The notes: generated by a model not told the origin, from the letters alone. A stretch of DNA of 64,000 nucleotides from Rhynchopus sp. YZ270_cl-10 (GCA_964035575.1 OZ037880.1:62001-126000); one strand, 5' to 3'. Shown: positions 21,043-32,164, counted from the first letter of the stretch. Program-made: numbers and translations.

Positions 21043-21831
21043 TCAAACATCGATCTGCGCTGTGCACTGTAAGGCCCTGTTCGCAGTGTACGAGAGGTAC
21101 GCATTCCAGAACACGCCGAAGAAGCTGTTGTGTAGTGTTGGTCTATAAATATTTTTTGTTTTTTTTCATTGAATGGATGCAATCAACTAACAACACACGG
21201 CGAATAAATTAAAGAAGGGTATTTCATTTATGGGGCGTTTCTTAACCTCTACATCGTTGACACCACATAGTGGGGAAAACACATAGGAAACTTTCTAAAA
21301 AAAAATGGTTGTCCGCAACTTTTCAAAAAGAACACACCTCGCCCAGAGAACTCTGTACTGCGGGGGGACGTAGGAGAAGCTGATGAAGTTCAGCACCGGC
21401 CACACCGCCCAGTTTGCGAGCATAGTGGGCGCGAGGCGTTCCTGCACGCTTGCGACGCCTGCACGAAGAGAGGCATGGACGTCACCCTCAGTGTGCATGA
21501 GCGCAGAGAGGACACCCATCAGCATGAAGAACGACGCCGTCAGTGCGACCGCCCCTACGGTCTGGTCGAACAGCGTCAGCACCAGTGGCGAGAATGTGTT
21601 AAACGGCGCCTGGGTCAAACGTTTGAAGTAAAGGTGCAACACAGGGCCCGTCCAACAAGCACCCACCCCACCCATCCGCAAGCACCGCTCCACACTGAAG
21701 GACTCCCACCTTTTCCCTTCCAAGACCTGTGACAGCACGTCACCGCAGGTGAAGAGGACAGTGACGGTCACGACTTTGCACGACAAAGGGTGAGTCGTAT
21801 TGCATCGTGCATACCAAGTAAGCAGACGCAT
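21043..21831 (-). CDS. Mpv17/PMP22-family membrane protein
   Basis: Small multi-pass membrane protein of the mitochondrial inner membrane or peroxisome; family members are thought to act as channels. Exons 21338..21831 and 21043..21124 give 191 aa. The 213-nt intron uses GTGTGT as 5' site, unlike the GTATG of its neighbours, and splits a Ser codon. Splicing joins VPPQYRVLWA to SFFGVFWNAYLSYTANR, the family's C-terminal signature. Also seen are CGDVLSQ near residue 30 and NWAVWPVLNF near residue 140. Four hydrophobic segments. Start MRLLTWYARCNTTHP. Confidence 0.9.
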
Positions 21832-22217
21832 CTGTCAAATGCTAAGTAGAAGCGTTATGGGGCACAAATTTGCAAGAAAAAAAGACACCTGAGGTCCTAT
21901 ATGTTTCAAGAACACATCGTGTAGTGTTGTGTCGTTTTTCTATGTGTATCTGGCAACAGTGATGCTAGGGAGAGACGGGGTGAGGAAAGAGAGAGAAAAG
22001 AAAATGTGCACCTTTTTTTTTGGATTTCGAGATATCCTGAGACGACTCAAAAAAACCTCCCCCCCCCCCCCCCCTCTGTTTGTGTGGGAAGGGGAAGGGA
22101 CCACAAAACATTGGCATGTTTTTTTTTGGGAAGGTTTTTTCACTTTGGTGGCTAGATTTTAGTGTATCCCTACTGGGTGACGTTGCACATTTTTTTTTTT
22201 GCTTTCTTGACCTATTT
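21832..22217. other. Intergenic, no gene seen
   Basis: Spacer with a C-run near 22059..22074 and T-runs; no gene recognised. Confidence 0.55.
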
Positions 22218-24172
22218 TCACTGCTCTTTTGATCGTTCCTCGACTTCCTCCTCTTCCTCTTCTTCTTCCTGGGCCACAGCGGCACCTTCCTCAGCTTCTT
22301 CGTCTTCTTCTTCTTCTTCCTCTTCTTCTTCGCCTTCTTCGTCCTCTTCCATCGCTAGCATGTCTTCTTCGTTGTCGTTCATGTACTCCAGTTCGTCATC
22401 GTCACCTTCTGCGTACAGTGCCTGCAACATCGCCTCACGCGACTGTATTTTCTCCTCCATTTCTCGCTGCCCGTTTGCGAGGAACTGTTCTTGGAAGGCG
22501 TTCACCTCGTCAGCGTCCTTGCAGTCCGCATACCTGTTGGGGGGTTGTTTTTGTTTTTGTTTTTGTTTTTGGCGAAATTCATTTTATCCGCATTTTTTTG
22601 TGGCGAAAGGGGCCCCTCAAATTCCATGACAATCGCATTGCCATAGACGTACTGTTGTACCGCTATTGCCACCGACATTATTCAAACAATATATTTTGTG
22701 CTGAAGGGAGATATGGAAGACAACAGTCCCTATATCTTGGGAGACTCGCGGCTGAGACAGAGGATGTCCACCACTCTGAGGAAATGGCGATTTTTGAACA
22801 ACCTCCACTCTCATTATCATCACCAATAAAAAACGTGTTGCGCCCACCTTCAAAAAGGTGTTGATGTGCATGACCAACACTGAGTAAGGTATTGGGGTAA
22901 AACAACTGACATACCCATCCATTGCCTCTCTGTTCAGTTCAATGAAGTGCGGCCCCCAGGAGAAGCCCTGCATGACATCTTCGGCCTCGTCTTTGAAGCC
23001 TGTGATGTACAGCGTTGCGGCAATGGCCTCCACGCATGTCAGCTTCATCGGCTTTCCGAAGTTGACTGGGTTGGCAGCGACCACCCACGGCAGGAGACGC
23101 TGTGAGTGAAAGAGGTAGAAAGGGGTTAAGGGGTGCAAAAAGCATTTCAACAATAGGATGAGGGATCAACAAAATGGTCCCGTCTACAAAAGAGAGGAAA
23201 AGTGCATCAGATGAACGTAAGCCTCGCGTCGCTGAAGGCACCTTGAAAAATGCCATAAGGGTGAAAATGTCGGGGTATTTTGACAAAGAAGGGGTCTGAG
23301 CTGAGTCCGTTGGTGCTTTTCTTTGTGTTTTGTGTGTCATACCTCAGGTCCCATGCGCATTTTGCTCCACGGCACCTCGTCGAGACGTGCCCAGGAGCAG
23401 TCGACTACACCAACACCGTTGTTCTGCACACACTCGCGGTCTGCAGGGCTGACAACACCTTTCCCCTGTGGGGAGAGCACAACACCGAGGAACGCCTGCT
23501 TCAGGCGGAGTGTGTGCAGCTTGCCCATACGCTCCAGCTTCTTTCCTGTACAGCGCCGTGCATCACACTGTGAATAGAATGGGGTTCGGTGGTTAATAGG
23601 CGACCTAAAGATAAAGGTAGAGATACCAATGAAAAGAACAAGGTTCATAAGATGACCTAAGCCTCTCGTGCTTGTCACTTAGACGAAAGATTTGTTGGAT
23701 AAACTTAATAAACGCAGAGTTAGGTTTAAAAGGTGCGTTTTGAGATCAGTTTTTTTGGGTGTATGTAATTATTTTCTGCCCAGCCATGTAGGTGGGCTGA
23801 GATCTTGAGGGTGGGGTGGGGCAAGGTGGGGGAAAGTTGTCAGATGATCTGAGCCTCACAAAAGGTGGCTGTGATTGTCAATGACTTAGCGTAGCTAAAT
23901 GATAAAAATGCAGTGTTCCGGCCCGCTGGGGGGGAAAGGTGTCACAATACCTGTTCAAAATCCCACATCGCAAGTGGGATCGGGAAGTTCGATGCGGGCT
24001 TCGCTGCTTTGCACTTTCCAGTTTTTTTGTGCTTCGATTTGCTCCCCCCGCCACCTCCGCCTCCTCCTCCTTTGCTCCCTTTGCCTTTACCTTTGCCACC
24101 ACCTTTTCCTTTTCCGCTGCCTTTGTTGCCTGTTTTTGGACGTGGATCACGTCCATCTTGATGCTTCCCCAT
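22218..24172 (-). CDS. TSR3: TSR3, 18S rRNA aminocarboxypropyltransferase
   Basis: Adds the 3-amino-3-carboxypropyl group to the hypermodified pseudouridine of 18S rRNA during small-subunit maturation. Four exons (23951..24172, 23343..23567, 22915..23099, 22218..22533) give 315 aa. The core is unmistakable: [91 protein letters not shown]. The N-terminal 60 residues are Gly/Lys-rich with a run of nine Gly; the last 60 are almost all Glu with some Asp. Introns 1 and 2 hold family A hairpin repeats antisense to the gene. Confidence 0.95.
23643..23681 (+). repeat. Family A hairpin repeat inside TSR3 intron 1
   Basis: TTCATAAGATGACCTAAGCC, then TCTCGTGCTTGTCACTT. It is antisense to the host gene; the right arm has lost one base. 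Confidence 0.8.
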
Positions 24173-25106
24173 CTTATGAGTTCGTGTGTGTTCTGTTGAG
24201 TAGAGAGGATGTGAGAAGGAACAAGAGACAACAAGAGACGTTTGTCCTCTTTTTCCAGTTGTTCAGTAGTTCATGCAATGAGACCCGCGCAGAATATGTG
24301 AAGTTGATTGTAAAGTGAACTTGATAGTGCAGAACGGCTCTGAGACGCAGGGCAACACTCCGCGAAGAAAATATTTAAATTGGAATAAATTTAAAACTTT
24401 AATCATACGTTCAAATCAAAGAAGAGAAAGTACCAAGTACCTTAGATACCTTAGATACATCCAAGCTTTAAAATAGACAAAAATAGGGGACAGATGTCTG
24501 CTTCAATAGAACAGGGCGGGGGGAGGCTTTTCTGTTTCTTTGTAATTTGCGGAACAAAAATAGGCTGCACAGGAATTGCCCATAATTGAAAGAAAACACA
24601 CACACAGAAAAAAGGCTTCAGAATGGGGTTCACATTTTCACACTAAAGACATTTTGCATTCTGGAGGAAAACACGTTTTTTTGTTGTTGTTGTTTTTGTA
24701 GTGTCTACAAGGGGGGCTTTAGAAGTTTGAAAAATTCTCAAAAAAGCCTGAAAAACCAGAATTATAAAAGCCCCCCTGGTTCTACGACACTTCAAGAAAC
24801 TCGCCTTTAAGAACGCGGGAAATACACAATGGGTATCGTCGCTGGGCAGTGCCGCAGGGTTTATGATTGTTTGTTAGAAAAAAATAGTTGACACTGCACT
24901 GATGCAGGGCACCTCTGCGTGCAGATGTGTTTGGAAGCAAATGTGGGTAATTCCTAAGAGTGCACCATTGCTCATATGCGCAGTTGTGTCATGCGAACTG
25001 CAAGAACCAGAGGCACGCAGAAAAAGTGAAGCTGATCCTGTGCCCATGCAGAACAAGAAGAGCGTAGCGGCAGGTCGTCCTCCGAAACTCATGCAAATAA
25101 TGCGAA
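24173..25106. other. Intergenic spacer, no gene
   Basis: About 930 bp, AT-rich, with a family D repeat at 24315..24356. Nothing else recognised. Confidence 0.6.
24315..24356 (+). repeat. Family D repeat, diverged
   Basis: AACTTGATAGTGCAGAACGG, CTCTGAGACGCAGGGC; compare 11465 and 40037. Confidence 0.6.
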
Positions 25107-26231
25107 TCACAACTTCGCCTGTTCACGGATGATGTCTCTTGCTGCTGCCTGGTCTGCAGGCATCAACAACACGTCTGTCACGTTCACATGCGCAGGGCGG
25201 GTCACCATGTAGCTGTTTGAAGAGAAATAGAATAAGTACATTCAAAATTGAAGGAAAAAATAGTCATTCATGTCAATGAAAGCCCTTCCCTCAAAATCTA
25301 AGAGGTTGCTTCCCAATGCCAAAGATTGAACAAAAAAAAATGAACAACATACTGGATTGCGTCTGCACAGTCGTACGCAGTGAGCGCACGCACACCGTCG
25401 TACACCTTGGAGGCACGCTCCTTGTCGCCCTTGAAGCGGACAAGGGAGAACTCTGTCTCCACGAGTCCCGGGTGGAGTGCGGCGACCTTGACGCCCTGCT
25501 TGTAGAGGTCGAGGCTCATGGCGCGTGTGAGAATGTCGACGGCAGCCTTGCTGGCGTTGTACACTGCGCCATTCGGGTATGCCTCCTTGCCTGCGATCGA
25601 GCCGATGTTCACAATGATGCTGTTCGACTCTCTCCCGCGTGGGATCAGCGGCAGCACCGCCTTGCTGACGTACAGCAGCCCCTTCACGTTGATGTCGATC
25701 ATAGCATCCCAGTCCGCAACAGCTCCGTCCTGGATGGGCGACAATCCGTGCGCATTCCCTGTAGTTGGTGTGGTTTTCAGCAGTTTCTGGTACATTTGAA
25801 CATATGAAGTACAAATTGATTTAATTTTTGCGCCAAGTAATATTACAAAACATTCCGAAATTCGGATATTTCCAAAAAAGAGAAGTTAAAAGTGCAAAAA
25901 AAAGGATATTTTTGGGGAAAGAAATACCTGCGTTGTTCACCAAGATGTTAACCGCACGCCATTCTTCGGGGATCGAGCGGACTGCGGCGACGACAGCAGC
26001 GTTGTCGGTGACGTCGAACATGAGGGGGTACACGGGGGCACGGCCCTCCATGCGCTTCTGGAAGTCACGCAGACGCTGCACACGACGCCCGCAGATGATC
26101 ACTGCGATACCCCGCTTGCAGAAGAGCTCCGCAACAGCCTCACCGATACCACTTGTACCACCTGTCACAAACGCAATACGCTGTCCCTTAACAGGGCTCT
26201 TCGGGGAACCAACTGTCACATGACCCGACAT
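25107..26231 (-). CDS. Short-chain dehydrogenase/reductase (classical SDR)
   Basis: NAD(P)-dependent oxidoreductase, 271 aa. Exons 25928..26231, 25353..25758 and 25107..25212. Nucleotide-binding motif TGGTSGIGEA near residue 23; GRR after beta-2, typical of NADPH preference; NNAG; catalytic Ser in VNIGSIAGKE and YNASKAA with the Tyr-Lys pair; PGLVETEF. The last exon reads VTRPAHVNVTDVLLMPADQA, the common SDR end of the YdfG/serine 3-dehydrogenase-like group. Introns are 140 and 169 nt. The start MSGHVTVGSPK at 26231 is preferred over an in-frame ATG 22 codons upstream because homology begins soon after. The likely substrate is a small hydroxy acid or aldehyde, by analogy only. Confidence 0.9.
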
Positions 26232-26854
26232 TGAAATAAGCTTTTTTTTTGTGTAACGGCGGGCTGTTTTGAAGGGGGTCAGAGGAGAGGGAGGCAAGGA
26301 AAAAGAAGAATCAAAGCTTTTGTGAAAAGTTGAGATATATTTGATTGAAAAAAGGTTTGGGTTGTGAGTTCACACTCTAGTGCAAATGGGAAAACAGAAA
26401 GGCTTCAAAGATGTGCCTCTCGCGCGCACCTCAAAAAAAATTCTCCCCGTCTCGATACGGAAAGATAGCAATACACATTTTTTTCACGAAAGCAGTTCGT
26501 ACGAAGGGAGAAGGGAGGGGATGGGGGATGGACATAAATCACAACCCTTGCTTTTTAAAAGGGAATTTAAAGGGCGCATGACGTCAGACACTTCTTGGGA
26601 ACTGGTAGTTCCCTTAAACGCATTTGATCCTCTTGTGTGTTTTCAATGGCAGCACCTTAAAACAATGCGCATTTCACTCTGCTGAAGCTGGCTTTCCAAG
26701 GAATACTTTGTGATGACATACGCAAAGCAATGCCCACCTATCTCCCTCATACTTAAAGCCACTACAGCTCGCGAGAGCGCAAAAAGCACTTCCTGGGTGA
26801 CAAAAAAAAAGGGGGGAAATTTGAAAGAAGAATAAGCACACATCTCCAAAGCAA

Positions 26855-26904
26855 GATTCATGAGATGAACCTAAGCCTCTCTCTGTGCTTAGTCTGATTA
26901 GATT
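26855..26904 (+). repeat. Family A hairpin repeat (long form), interrupted by a MITE
   Basis: GAGATGAACCTAAGCC, TCTCTCTGTGCTTAGTCTGA. The extension TCTGATTAGATTA matches the uninterrupted long copy at 33156..33240, and the rest resumes after 27238. Confidence 0.8.
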
Positions 26905-26905
26905 A

Positions 26906-27236
26906 CCGTAAAAATATTTATTCTGGGCCGGAACAAAACTGGAACACCCCAAAAAATCGTCGATTGTTCCAGTTTTGTTCCGTACCAGCATTGTTTTGGG
27001 GGGGTATCCGTGCCTTGTCAAAAAAAAACGAGGAGTGCGACGATTTTTTTTTGCCCAAAGATGCACTATGCACCTGGGTGGGGTGGGAATGGGGATAAAA
27101 ATTCTACCCCAACAGAACTGTTCTGGGCCGGAACAAAACTGGGACACCCCCAAAAACCCCAAGTGTTCCAGTTTTGTTCCGGTCCAGTATACTTCTGTCT
27201 CAGAATAGTTACAGCCCAGAATAAATATTTTTACGG
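26906..27236. mobile_element. CCGTA-type MITE with TA target duplication and two internal hairpins
   Basis: Left end CCGTAAAAATATTTATTC, TGGGC; right end is the exact complement. TA on both sides. Inside, two successive hairpins have arms of about 20 bp built on GGAACAAAACTGG and CCAGTTTTGTTCC. No coding frame. TA target and short ends suggest a Tc1/mariner-class non-autonomous element. The empty site is visible in the repeat at 33.2 kb. Confidence 0.85.
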
Positions 27237-28028
27237 TACTTAATGTTTTGAACATTGGTTATTCATCAACCTCTGTGCTTAGCCACCTTGAAATAGTAGG
27301 ATCGGTAGGTAAGTAAAAGGAAAAAAGGTTTTTTTCGTTGATTGCACAATCCTCCTGTTTGAGGGATGATTGGCGACCGTACCGGTAATACTATTTCCCC
27401 TTTAAAGCAAGCTTCGTAGGAATATAAAAAAAAAGTACCGATTGTTCATGTTCGGGAGTGCCATAGTGAATCTCGAAGAGAAATCACGACAGGGGTGCAT
27501 CGTTGCACAAAAGTGAAGGTTAAAAAATGACACTAAATATATGCTTCTTTCACTAAACGAACAGCCCGAACTCGCTAATATACAACGTCAGTATCAGCAA
27601 CAAAACACGAGCAACTCAACAAAGACAGGAACATAATAAAAGAGGATAGAAAAGGTTAAATCGGCAAGCGGGAGGGAAAAGCCCCACCCACGATAGGCCA
27701 AATTGTGACGAAGACAAAACATTCATGGAAAAAAGTTGAAAAATGAAAAATTAAGGCACATCAGAGCAATTCTGGCCTCTTTGAGTCGGGCCGCTGTTTC
27801 ACGCTCCGAGGTGCAAAAAAAACACCTTTTCACAGCATGGGGAAAAAGCCACTGGCATTTATATACCCTAGGGTTTGTTTTAAACTTTGCATTTGGGGCA
27901 GGGTTGTTTAGCTCCCTGAGGACAAAAGACAGAATATGCCCCGCATACCCCTTTCAACGGGAGGAAGTACAGACGACACGCTCTCGTGTGGTAAGGCATA
28001 GTTACCCCTTGGTCTGAATAAAAAAAAA

Positions 28029-28068
28029 TTGACTTGAAAATACAAAGCCCTCTCGTGAACAGTGTACC
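28029..28068 (+). repeat. Family C SINE-like repeat, 5' fragment
   Basis: GACTTGAAAATACAAAGCCC, TCTCGTGAACAGTGTACC, then an A-run. Confidence 0.7.
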
Positions 28069-28403
28069 TAAAAAGGGGGGGGAAGGTTTTTGCAAGGTAT
28101 CTCATGTAACACCAGACAAAAAAATGTGAACGAAGCCTTGCGTCGGCTTATTGGGAGGGGAAACGTTGAGGGGGTTGTGGGGGGGCTAACGAAAACAGAC
28201 TAAAAGAACATCAATAGCGCACCAGCAAAAAAAAAAATGACATCGCGAAGGTACACAACAGAGACACTAAAAGCCAATATTGTATTTAGAAAAGACACCC
28301 CCGGTGGCCCGGATTTTATGCATTTTTTAACCGTAAACAATTATTTCAAAAAATCATAACAAAAAATTCCTGAGGGAAAACCATTAGTTGCTATTGGGTA
28401 TTA

Positions 28404-28509
28404 CCGTATTCGTACAAATTATCGACCGTAAAAAAGGTCGCAGTTAGATTCCAGAGAAAATCAATAAAACGTCGAACATTACTACGGTCGATAATTTATA
28501 CGAATACGG
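28404..28509. mobile_element. CCGTA-type MITE
   Basis: CCGTATTCGTACAAATTATC (continuing GACCGTA) at the left and its near-complement at the right, TA on both sides, 106 bp. Shorter relative at 16717. Confidence 0.8.
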
Positions 28510-29493
28510 TATACCAAATGTCCCTACGATTCGATACCCCCCGACAAAGAAAAAAAATGCAAGTTTTTTTTCCCCTTCAGGAAACCCCTGAAAGGAGTTG
28601 TCAACGGTGTAGCATTTAAGATGAACAAAATCTCAGGACACAGAGGGGGTAAATTACCCTCGCCATTTTTTCAGGGTTGCCCCTTGTTCTCGGAAAAAAC
28701 AGCAAAATTCTGGATTTATGTTCCCGTTTTTTTCCTTTTTTTGGGTGGGGTTTTTTGCCCTTTTTCGGGCTTTCCGAGCTCTACCCTCACTGTGGTGGGG
28801 TCATTTCGAGAAAATGGACAAGTTCTTGATTGATACAAATTTTGGTTACGACCACTAGTGAGTTGCTCACAATGCTAAATGAGTGTCAGAACTGTGATTC
28901 TGGGCCACTTTAACCGCCCCTCGAAATTCAAAAAGGGGTCCCAAACCCGGGCGCGCTACACGAGCGCGGAACTTTTTGCAGCTTTGGTCTAGTTGCATTT
29001 TGGCTGCAAAATGCAAGGGGATCCCCAAAGACGTTGGGAATATTATTTGGATGGGACAGTGATTTTGTACCTGCATATACGCTCCCTCGTGGTAACCGTG
29101 TGCATGCCAATGAAGTGCTCTCTGGGGTTCGATAACCCGTGGAACCCGTGCTTCCGCCGATGAACGGTGAGGCGTTTGCACTTCTCTTTTTGCGGAGCAA
29201 AAAAATAATATAAATGGCGCCGCAGGCAAAAATTTTTGGATACGGTGTAAAAATCTAGCTTCCAACGAACCCTTTTTTGCAGAGCAAAAAATGAAAAATG
29301 GCGCCGCAGGCAAAAAAAATTGGGGATACAGCCCTGGATGGTGCAGGATTTTGGTGTCAATTTTTTTTTCTTGCCCCCTGAAAACTCTTGCTTTTGAGAG
29401 TTTCGACCATTTCACCACACTGGTGGTGTGTCACCTACAGTGAAACCCACCAGAAACCACAAGAAAGCCCCCCAAGGAAAAAAGGAAAAAAAA
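28510..29493. other. Gene desert, second part: diverged repeats
   Basis: About 980 bp. Two near-identical 40-bp units with the core ATGGCGCCGCAGGCAAAAA lie at about 29190..29228 and 29271..29316. The stretch 28973..29040 is related, inverted, to 17395..17460. A family E piece lies near 28780..28850. No gene recognised. Confidence 0.55.
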
Positions 29494-29931
29494 CAAGTAA
29501 TTGCTATCGGAAAAAAAACGGGGTGTAATGTGGAACTCCATCCTGTAGAAATAATCTACAACACGCCCAGCATTCTGCTCTTCTGCAGGTATGCTAACGC
29601 TCTTCGTACGCTGCCAGACCCACTGGGACGCCAGCATCTGAAACGTTCAAGAAGGGGGGCTGTCCTCTTCATCCAGCACCATCTGCTCGAGAGCGTTATT
29701 GGACGTCGGCTCGGCAGGCTCGGCGTGGTCCAGCTCGTTTTTGTCCACAGGCTCCCCACATTGTCGTCGTCGTTGGAGAAGTGCGGAAGGAACACAGAAT
29801 GCACAGACTACAACACATCGATCACACCAGGCACATCAGCACCTCCAGCAAATCGCCAGGATGCTACGGTGGTTTCGAAAATCGCGCGGAGTTTTCCATA
29901 GCACACCCCGTTTTTTCTTGGCAATTACTTG
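29494..29931. mobile_element. Inverted-repeat element carrying gene-like sequence
   Basis: Left end CAAGTAATTGC, then an A-rich stretch and ACGGGGTGT; right end is the complement (ACACCCCGTT, then GCAATTACTTG). About 440 bp. The interior is GC-richer than its flanks and, on the minus strand, has an acidic open stretch ending near 29655 with EPVDKNELDHAEPAEP and VLDEEDSPPS before a stop. That looks like the C-terminus of a host gene captured by the element. The same left end appears alone at 8874. No target duplication found. Confidence 0.55.
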
Positions 29932-29999
29932 TCCTTGTTACTGTTGTTTTCAACCACCTTCCTTCAACCCTTGTAGGATCAGTTGTCATTTTTTTCGCG

Positions 30000-30110
30000 A
30001 AAACATGAAATTACACATTTCAAGAGAACAAATTTAAAAGGGTCCTTATTTGCATTTTTGGGATCCGCCCGTGCAGTGGTGGGGTCAATCTCGAAAATTG
30101 GACAATTTTT
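30000..30110 (+). repeat. Family E dispersed repeat
   Basis: ACATTTCAAGAGAACAAATT, GGGTCCTTATTTGCATTTTT, GGGATCCGCCCGTG. A second copy is at 31033..31125; a partial one is near 28780..28850. Confidence 0.7.
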
Positions 30111-30454
30111 TGACCACTTAAATTTTGAGAAATATGAGCCCGGTTCCTTATACGTGGGGCCCATTTTCGGCTAAAATTTTCCTCAAAATCTGGTTTTGTA
30201 AAATTGACCCTTTACTCCCCCCCCACATCGATTTCAATACTATACCTTACTTCACCTACGGTTGCCCTTACAGGGGGGATGAAGGAAGGTAAGTTGAAAA
30301 GGAAAAAAAAACTAAAATCCAGAATTTCATGTTCTCGGTCCCACTTAGGAACTTACCTGCATTTTTGATTATTTTTTTTTATGTTGGGCGCTTTCAGAGA
30401 GCATGGGGGAAAAAACAGTATTTGATGAACCTAAGCGTTTGTCACCTCAGAAAG

Positions 30455-30562
30455 TTGACTTGAAATACAAAGCCCTCTCGTGACAGTGTACCTTGGTATG
30501 ACCGGCTGTACGGGGTGGACATCCAACCATCAGTCCCACATCCATTTCGCGGTTTACATCTG
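30455..30562 (+). repeat. Family C SINE-like repeat, full-length reference copy
   Basis: About 108 bp: TTGACTTGAAATACAAAGCC, CTCTCGTGACAGTGTACC, a variable middle, then CATCCAACCATCAGTCCC, ACATCCATTTCGCGG and TTTACATCTGA. Other full copies at 16229 and 62829; 5' fragments at 9034, 28029, 31645 and 39298. All seven are on the plus strand. Some fragments end in A-runs, as expected for retroposed copies. Confidence 0.8.
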
Positions 30563-30649
30563 AAAACAAAGAGAAGAAAGAAAAAGGCATGAACACACGA
30601 TTGCCTTCTCAAGGCACGTAACTACCTGAGTACAAAAAAAAAAGGGGGG

Positions 30650-30685
30650 TTATAAGATGAACCTAAGACTTACTTAGCCACCTTG
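30650..30685 (+). repeat. Family A hairpin repeat
   Basis: TTATAAGATGAACCTAAGAC, TTACTTAGCCACC. Confidence 0.7.
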
Positions 30686-30940
30686 ATGACATTCGTTGTC
30701 AAAAAAAAAAGGGTTGGTAAAAGATGAAACTTCAGCTTTTTTCTGCACATAGCCACCTAATAAAAGAAGCTGAAAAGTGCAAACGTCCCCCACCGGACAC
30801 CGGACACCGGGACACAGGAAAACGCTTGCCATGAATGAAGGGACACACACCTCCCGATGTTTACGCCCAGAGCAAATGAATAAAGGAATGATAAGCTGTT
30901 CAGATGCCAGTGTTTTGCTAATGTGAACAAAACGTTGCCA

Positions 30941-30980
30941 AATTTATAAGATGAACCTGAGCCTCTCGTACTTAGTCACC
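30941..30980 (+). repeat. Family A hairpin repeat
   Basis: TTTATAAGATGAACCTGAGC, CTCTCGTACTTAGTCACC. The stem keeps one mismatch. Confidence 0.8.
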
Positions 30981-31349
30981 CTTTAATTTTTTATTTTTGA
31001 AAACTTGGTTGTATTAGTGTAGTATTTTTTTTTGAAAACCTGAAATATCGCATTTCAAGAGTACAAATTAAGGGTCCTTATTTGCATTTTGGGATCCATC
31101 CGTGTGTGGTCGATATTGAAAATAGTTTTGGTTTAGTGTAGCTTCCTACAAACTATTTTTTTTTTCCTCTTTTTCACTACGCCAGGGGTTTTTTAACTTT
31201 ATTTACAGACGGCAAAACTCGGTTAAGGTGTTGGCAGAGTTATAAGGCAGATAGGAGAACTCTGGTCTGGCCATTTTTTTTTTTTTCTTATATTTTCTAA
31301 GAATCTTGTTCATTTCTTTGTTGTGTTGCTGTCGACAATAACTTCACTC

Positions 31350-31350
<1 letters not shown>

Positions 31351-31382
<32 letters not shown>
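31351..31382. repeat. Poly(A) run, 32 bp
   Basis: Uninterrupted A32 in the gene desert. Confidence 0.95.
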
Positions 31383-31383
<1 letters not shown>

Positions 31384-31994
31384 GGAACAAAGTTGGCCTG
31401 CAAAAGATTTATTTTTCGTTTGCGTGATAAAAAATGGGTGGATAGTAAGCCACTCTGTACAATATACTCATTACTGCGTCTACAAGCCCTGACGGACCTG
31501 GAACAATAACGTACCCACCTGGCTAGCAAGCCCACAAGATGCCCACATACCCCCCCGTATGGGTGGTGTGGACGCCCTCTGTGGGACTTCTTCTCATTGA
31601 TAAAATACTGATGGTTTGTTTTCGTTCAGAAGCAAAAAAAATTACGGCTCAAAGTACAAAAGCCTTTCGTGGCCATCTCAAAAAAAAGGGGGGGTGACTA
31701 CTACTGTACTGATAGCGTTTATCCATGCATTGGATATAGAAAAGGCTGCAGAAAAAAAGAGGGATTTGTTTTGTTTGTTTTTTTTTGGATCATGAGCATT
31801 GCTTAGTCACCTAAAAAAAAAAAAGGAGTGAAATAAGGAGGGATCTTCGCATTGTGTACACATTGATGCATAATGCTGTAGCATTGGGAGGGGGAATGAT
31901 GCCACTAGTTTGAGAGTATTGAGGCACGCAATAAGAGAAGTGTTCACAGTTCGTGGTCTGCATGAGTCCGCAAAAAAAAATCCCACCAAGACCC

Positions 31995-32061
31995 CGCCCG
32001 AGTTGAGACGGACTCAGGCAAATTCGGCCTGAGTCCGCCTGAGTCCGTCTCAACTCGGGCG
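31995..32061. repeat. GC-rich palindrome with 25-bp perfect arms
   Basis: CGCCCGAGTTGAGACGGACT plus CAGGC, at 31995..32019, is exactly complementary to 32037..32061. Further partial copies of GAGTCCGYCTCAACTC continue to about 32135. Confidence 0.9.
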
Positions 32062-32163
32062 GACCTGAGACGAACTCGGGCGAGACTTTCAAAGTCCGCC
32101 ATAGTCAGTCTCAACTCAGGCGGACTCAGGCGGATCACGAAGTATGCAGTGTTGTGCAAAAAA

Positions 32164-32164
<1 letters not shown>

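Larger units (their letters stand above)
26232..28403. other. Gene desert, first part
   Basis: No protein gene or RNA gene recognised. Holds family A hairpins, a 331-bp MITE (26906..27236) and a family C fragment (28029..28068). Confidence 0.6.

Noticed and set aside
23913-24318. Plus-strand frames opposite the first TSR3 exon
   Set aside because: Antisense of the Gly/Lys-rich N-terminus; gives Pro/Leu runs only.
29110-29135. tRNA T-arm (GGGGTTCGATAACCCG)
   Set aside because: The loop and closing base do not fit the TTCRANY-C pattern and no D-arm or acceptor stem pairs around it.
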